A stretch of 25,249 nucleotides of DNA from an uncultured Acetatifactor sp. Lineage in GTDB: Bacteria > Bacillota > Clostridia > Lachnospirales > Lachnospiraceae. Positions 22,141 through 25,249 of this stretch are shown here, in pieces (position 1 is the stretch's first letter; the number at the start of each line of letters is the position of its first letter). The notes under the pieces were generated by a model. That model was not told the origin of the DNA. It was given only the letters and a program-made list of their open reading frames with translations, and did no database searches. Made by a program: the position numbers and the translations under genes. The stretch is from NCBI GenBank assembly GCA_910586435.1, contig CAJUGT010000026.1:1-25249 (forward strand). Direction: 5' to 3'.

Positions 22141-22722
22141 TCAGCACTCACTGGTGGTTTTGCCCTGACAACTCCCCACAATCTCCTCTAATGTCCTGGG
22201 AGTATAGTCCATATAATCCACCATTGCGCCGACATTAAACATATGACAGGGCTTGTCATACAATGCCTGCATTTCATATTTGACCCTCTCCATCATATTC
22301 CACTCAAAACTTTTATGCACATGGCCATATAAATGAACCCAGCCATAATAATGATGGTTGAAACAGGGAATGGGATAATGACAGAGTACGGCTCCCACCC
22401 CCTTTGATAGCTCCAATTCCTTATAATCTGTTATCTCCGCAAACAAAGACTGTAATTCCCTGTTTTTAAGTATCTTTTTATCATGGTTTCCCACAATAAG
22501 ATGCAAAATCCCGTTCAAACTTTTCATGATTTCGATTGTTTTGGTTGCGTTATACCAGCTGATATCTCCAAGGATAAAGACTTCATCCTCCCGGCCCACC
22601 GCCCTGTTCCAGTTATCTATCAATGCCCTGTCGTGTTCTTCTATGGTTTTGAACGGCCTGTTATCAAAGGCAAGAGCGTTCTCATGCCCAAAATGTGTAT
22701 CCGCTATAAAATAATATGCCAT
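22141..22722 (-). CDS. Calcineurin-like metallophosphoesterase
   Basis: This 193-residue protein has every metal-ligand block of the family in order: ADTHFGH (Asp8, His10), VFILGDISWY, LIVGNHDKK, LCHYPIP and LYGHVHKS. Small stand-alone members in Firmicutes hydrolyse phosphodiesters or nucleotides, but the substrate is not known. The start at 22722 is chosen because AGGAG lies seven bases upstream; the open frame extends 22 codons further without a site. It follows a hairpin-rich leader. Confidence 0.9.
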   Translation of the reverse strand: MAYYFIADTHFGHENALAFDNRPFKTIEEHDRALIDNWNRAVGREDEVFILGDISWYNATKTIEIMKSLNGILHLIVGNHDKKILKNRELQSLFAEITDYKELELSKGVGAVLCHYPIPCFNHHYYGWVHLYGHVHKSFEWNMMERVKYEMQALYDKPCHMFNVGAMVDYMDYTPRTLEEIVGSCQGKTTSEC

Positions 22723-22792
22723 TTTATTTCTCCTAATTTTAAGTCGCTGCCAGGCAGCGCTAAAGCGTGTGGTTCCTTTGGCGCACACACAG

Positions 22793-22856
22793 GAGAGACA
22801 AATTTCATTCGTAAGTACCCAGAGACACTAAGTAGTGTCTCATGAAATTTGCTCTC
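22793..22856 (-). promoter_or_regulatory. Nested hairpin in the leader of the metallophosphoesterase gene
   Basis: An inner perfect stem GAGACACTA/TAGTGTCTC (22822-22841) sits inside an outer stem formed by GAGAG-A-CAAATTTCAT (22793-22808) and ATGAAATTTGCTCTC (22842-22856). Together they make a long two-part hairpin about 65 bp before the gene. It resembles a dispersed palindromic repeat. A 34-codon frame (starting MKFVSPVCAPKEPHALALPG) begins in its arm and ends inside the gene start. It could be a leader regulator, a processing site or just a repeat. Confidence 0.5.
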
Positions 22857-22925
22857 GTGTACCTTCGCACCCCCACCTGTCCAGCGAAACATTTATCATA
22901 AATAGCTTGACATTTCTTAGCTGGA

Positions 22926-23450
22926 CTATTTGACATCAATTTGGCACATTTTCATGGTTTCCAATGCCGCCAAATGACTTTCGGGTGTCACACCCGCACA
23001 ACAGCCCGCATCTACCTCTATGCTCATCTCCGGGAAAAATGCCTTCAGCAACAAGGCATTTGATACCACACATATATCCGTACACAGGCCGACTATTTCT
23101 ATTGAAACTTCTTTTTCTTCCGCAATGGCTCGGATTTCCTCCACCAGCGCAGTAGAACCGAAAGTGTTTTTCTCAATGGGTTTGTATCCTTTTTCCGCCA
23201 AAACCTGTAATACCTTAGCGTTAATTTCCCAGCCGTCCGTCCCCCGGATACAATGAGGTACGGGGAGCTTTCTGCCCTCTGATGTTTCAAGATAATCCAG
23301 ATAGTGTGTGTCAAGCGTGGCAAATATCCTGCCCTCAAACTCTCTGATTTTTGACACAACATTATCTACTATTGCGGCTGCCTCTTTTGTTCCCAAAGCT
23401 CCGTCCACAAAATCCTTCTGCATATCCACCACAATCAGCACTTTTTCCAT
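22926..23450 (-). CDS. Isochorismatase-fold cysteine hydrolase, nicotinamidase-like
   Basis: This 174-residue enzyme of the cysteine hydrolase family has the catalytic triad Asp9 (VVDMQKDFVDGALG), Lys94 (IEKNTFGS) and Cys127 (GLCTDICVVS). ATLDTHYLDYLETSEG and LPVPHCIRGTDGWEI match the substrate/metal-site region of nicotinamidase-like members. It probably deamidates nicotinamide to nicotinate for NAD salvage, though other amide substrates are possible. The start at 23450 has GGAGG seven bases before the ATG. It stands between the ribosomal operon terminator and the metallophosphoesterase gene. Confidence 0.85.
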   Translation of the reverse strand: MEKVLIVVDMQKDFVDGALGTKEAAAIVDNVVSKIREFEGRIFATLDTHYLDYLETSEGRKLPVPHCIRGTDGWEINAKVLQVLAEKGYKPIEKNTFGSTALVEEIRAIAEEKEVSIEIVGLCTDICVVSNALLLKAFFPEMSIEVDAGCCAGVTPESHLAALETMKMCQIDVK

Positions 23451-23544
23451 ATCGCTTCCTCCCACCCTCTATATGACTAGATTGTCTCTGCTCAACAGGC
23501 CTTCCACTGGCCGAACTCCGGGATAATTTCCCATGTTGCGCAAA

Positions 23545-23568
23545 ACCCGGCAGATTACTCTACCGGGT
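23545..23568 (-). terminator. Intrinsic terminator of the infC-rpmI-rplT operon
   Basis: ACCCGGTAGA, loop GTAA and TCTGCCGGGT (minus strand) form a 10-bp stem with one wobble, followed by TTTGCG, 16 bp after the rplT stop codon. Confidence 0.75.
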
Positions 23569-23584
23569 CCGTTTTCATTCTCTA

Positions 23585-23941
23585 TTACGCAATCTTAGTT
23601 TTCGCAAGTTCTGCCAGACTCTTAAATCCTTCCGCATCATTTACTGCCATCTCTGCCAGCATCTTTCTGTTGATTTCAACTCCAGCCAGCTTTAAACCAT
23701 ACATAAATCTGCTATAAGACAAACCGTTGATACGTGCAGCCGCATTGATACGTGCTATCCACAACTGTCTGAACTGACGCTTTCTTTCTTTCCTGCCTGC
23801 GTAAGAAGTCGCAAGAGCCCTCATCACGGCCTGTTTTGCCACCCTGTACTGTTTGCTCCTGGCGCCCCTGTATCCTTTTGCGAGCTTTAATACTCTATTA
23901 TGCTTTTTTTTGGCATTTAAGCCACCTTTTATACGTGCCAT
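23585..23941 (-). CDS. rplT: 50S ribosomal protein L20
   Basis: L20 binds 23S rRNA early in 50S assembly and in Firmicutes also represses its own operon by binding the leader. The 118-residue sequence begins MARIKGGLNAKKKHNRVLKL and contains YRGARSKQYRVAKQAV, RKERKRQFRQLWIARINAAA and LSYSRFMYGLKLAGV, all invariant family blocks. It is the last gene of the operon, 80 bp after rpmI. Confidence 0.98.
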   Translation of the reverse strand: MARIKGGLNAKKKHNRVLKLAKGYRGARSKQYRVAKQAVMRALATSYAGRKERKRQFRQLWIARINAAARINGLSYSRFMYGLKLAGVEINRKMLAEMAVNDAEGFKSLAELAKTKIA

Positions 23942-24021
23942 TCTTATCTTTCCTCCTATTCACAACAATACACCAATGGTATTTTCTATTGCGGCAAATC
24001 CCATCTCCGCTGTTTCCGGAA

Positions 24022-24219
24022 TTACAAATAAGGTAAAATCTTCTTAATATTCTTTACATTTGTTGCGTCCGTAATTGCGGGCTTCCTCAGATTACGCTTG
24101 GTCTTTGCGGACTTTTTGGTTAAGATATGGCGCTTATAAGCCTTATTTCTCTTCAACTTACCCGTTCCTGTTACTTTAAAACGCTTTGCAGCTGATCTGC
24201 TTGTCTTCATTTTGGGCAT
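24022..24219 (-). CDS. rpmI: 50S ribosomal protein L35
   Basis: This is a 65-residue, very basic 50S protein with the family start MPKMKTSRSAAKRFKVTGTG and KLKRNKAYKRHILTKKSAKT in the centre. It lies between infC and rplT with 67- and 80-bp gaps, the universal order of this operon. Confidence 0.98.
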   Translation of the reverse strand: MPKMKTSRSAAKRFKVTGTGKLKRNKAYKRHILTKKSAKTKRNLRKPAITDATNVKNIKKILPYL

Positions 24220-24286
24220 ATCATATTCCTCCTAAATTCTATAATCTATATTTTAACTTTGGCAAGCCATGGGGCAATCCATGCCC

Positions 24287-24793
24287 CTAACGCTTTTCAG
24301 TTAAAAACATTGTCATGCTTCTGCCTTCCACCTTGGGAGCCTTCTCCACCACCGAAATATCGGACAGACTCTTCGCGAAATCATCCAGGATATGCTTGCT
24401 GTTGTTCATATGCGCTATCTCACGTCCCCGGAAACGAAGCGTCACTTTCACTTTATCACCTTTTCCAAGGAATTTTCTTGCCGCGTTTACCTTGGTATTC
24501 AAATCATTGGTATCAATATTTGGTGATAAGCGAATCTCCTTGATTTCAATCACTCTCTGTTTTTTTCTTGCTTCCTTCTCTTTTCTGATCTGCTCGTACT
24601 TAAATTTGCCATAATCAACAATCCTGCACACGGGCGGTTTTGCGGTAGGGGCAATTTTAACCAAATCCAGCCCTGCTTCCTCCGCCAGACGCATGGCTTC
24701 CCTTGTAGACACAATGCCAAGCTGAGCGCCGTCCTCCCCAATCAGACGTACTTCCCTGTCCCTAATCTGTTCGTTAATCATTAAATCGCTAAT
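24287..24793 (-). CDS. infC: Translation initiation factor IF-3, probable ATT start codon
   Basis: IF-3 keeps ribosomal subunits apart and checks codon-anticodon pairing at initiation. Typical blocks are MINEQIRDREVRLIGEDGAQ, VKIAPTAKPPVCRIVDYGKF, the Lys/Arg-rich linker EARKKQRVIEIKEIRLSPN, KGDKVKVTLRFRGREI and PKVEGRSMTMFL. I place the start at the ATT 24793-24791 (168 residues): a full GGAGGTG at 24801-24807 lies seven bases before it. The first in-frame ATG at 24781 is 19 bases away, too far for that site. An AUU start is well known for infC and allows IF-3 to limit its own translation. The alternative ATG start would shorten the protein by 4 residues. Confidence 0.95.
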   Translation of the reverse strand: MSDLMINEQIRDREVRLIGEDGAQLGIVSTREAMRLAEEAGLDLVKIAPTAKPPVCRIVDYGKFKYEQIRKEKEARKKQRVIEIKEIRLSPNIDTNDLNTKVNAARKFLGKGDKVKVTLRFRGREIAHMNNSKHILDDFAKSLSDISVVEKAPKVEGRSMTMFLTEKR

Positions 24794-24967
24794 GGTTCTG
24801 CACCTCCATAAGAAAAAGTGGATAGCATAACTATCCACTTACTCACTCTCAACAGCCAAAGCCACTTTACGCGGCATTGTATATATTAAAAATGGTAACA
24901 CTTACTGGCCCGATTGCCGTAAGGTGAGAGCGGATACTCTGCTTTTACTTGTGCTCTTTCACACATT
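24794..24967 (-). ncRNA. infC-rpmI-rplT leader, likely L20 leader attenuator
   Basis: About 170 nt lie between the promoter and infC, containing GCAGAGTATCCGCTCTCACC and TTACGGCAATCGGGCCAG, a conserved segment that I recall from the L20 leader family (RF00558) and that resembles the L20 site on 23S rRNA. It ends with an intrinsic terminator (24811-24840: AAGTGGATAG, loop TTATG, CTATCCACTT and T-tract) placed right before the infC ribosome site. An upstream AAAGTGG (24872-24878) can pair with CCACTTT of the terminator arm and act as antiterminator. L20 binding would favour termination. The Rfam match is from memory. Confidence 0.8.
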
Positions 24968-24972
24968 TACAT

Positions 24973-25001
24973 ATGATACCACTGTTTCCGCCCATTGTCA
25001 A
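24973..25001 (-). promoter_or_regulatory. Sigma-A promoter of the infC operon
   Basis: A perfect TTGACA (24996-25001), a 17-bp spacer and TATCAT (24973-24978) lie on the minus strand, about 180 bp before the infC start. Confidence 0.85.
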
Positions 25002-25023
25002 TACTTATTATTTTATTAAAATC

Positions 25024-25052
25024 TTGCCATCATGCCTGCCACTTGCTACAAT
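25024..25052 (+). promoter_or_regulatory. Divergent sigma-A promoter driving the 104-bp repeat array
   Basis: TTGCCA (25024-25029), 17 bp and TACAAT (25047-25052) on the plus strand face the repeats that begin at 25091. The -35 and -10 match consensus at 5/6 each. The predicted transcript starts at about 25059 with a small GGAAA-ACA-TTTCC hairpin. Confidence 0.55.
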
Positions 25053-25090
25053 AAGATAAGGAAAACATTTCCATGATAAAAAGATTTATA

Positions 25091-25249
25091 TAACAGCAAC
25101 GGACCGCACAAGCCCCCGGGAGGATTTACAGACACTCATGTGGCTGGAAATTCTCCCAGTTCAAGGGGGGCTTGGGAGGGGAGTTGCGGAACTTTAACAG
25201 CAACGGACCGCACAAGCCCCCGGGAGGATTTACAGACACTCATGTGGCT
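25091..25249 (+). repeat. Tandem 104-bp structured repeat, cut by the window edge
   Basis: TAACAGCAACGGACCGCACA and the following sequence occur at 25091 and again, identically over the 55 visible bases, at 25195: the period is 104 bp and the second copy is cut by the window edge. Within a unit, CAAGCCCCC (25109-25117) pairs with GGGGGCTTG (25166-25174). Inside it, GGGAGGATTT pairs with AAATTCTCCC, and CCGCA/TGCGG closes the base. Each unit also contains a 20-codon frame (25138-25197, starting MWLEILPVQGG). The 104-bp period is not a multiple of three, so this is not a protein repeat. Confidence 0.8.

Noticed and set aside
25091..25249. CRISPR array
   Set aside because: The two visible units are identical along their full overlap with no repeat/spacer alternation and a 104-bp period, and no cas gene is in the window.

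Overview
The window looks like a piece of chromosome from a gut-type Lachnospiraceae or related Clostridia (Bacillota). This rests on established knowledge of gene order and family members: the rimP-nusA-ylxR-ylxQ-infB-rbfA-nrnA-truB-ribF cluster, an infC-rpmI-rplT operon with an L20-type leader, consensus AGGAGG ribosome sites, sigma-A promoters, and accessory proteins typical of that family (Rpn-type nuclease, NUC-domain lipoprotein with a C-terminal Cys motif, GH31/GH94/UxuA sugar genes). No species is claimed.

Layout. Positions 1-260 hold the start of a small, apparently frameshifted gene at the window edge and a hairpin. Positions 263-11600 are, on the minus strand, a Na/Pi cotransporter with its own promoter, preceded in transcription order by the translation/RNA-metabolism operon. 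That operon starts from one strong promoter at 11567-11595 and runs rimP, nusA, ylxR, ylxQ, infB, rbfA, nrnA-like, truB, ribF, with several overlapping or nearly touching genes. NusA (acidic 12-residue repeats) and IF-2 (13-residue repeats, then Q/N- and RDN-rich tracts) both carry unusually long low-complexity extensions.

Positions 11600-14172 hold a dCTP-deaminase homologue in which the expected catalytic Glu is Gln, an Rpn/PD-(D/E)XK protein, a GC-rich palindromic intergenic block, and a small ACT-domain protein. Positions 14162-19264 form a carbohydrate region: GH31 glycosidase, the N-terminal half of a GH94-type phosphorylase, and mannonate dehydratase, with an intergenic island of nested palindromes. 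Positions 19470-20486 (the only large plus-strand gene) encode a secreted nuclease lipoprotein. A tRNA-Gly(CCC) and about 450 bp of decayed sequence follow, then a GNAT acetyltransferase, a metallophosphoesterase and a nicotinamidase-like hydrolase.

Positions 23585-25001 hold infC-rpmI-rplT. infC very probably starts at an ATT codon, and a leader with an intrinsic terminator sits between promoter and gene. The window ends inside a tandem array of a 104-bp structured repeat, downstream of a good divergent plus-strand promoter. I see no CRISPR array, complete insertion sequence or phage module. The most unusual items are the 104-bp array, the palindromic block at 13.45-13.65 kb, the Glu-to-Gln dCTP deaminase, and the paired repeat expansions of NusA and IF-2.
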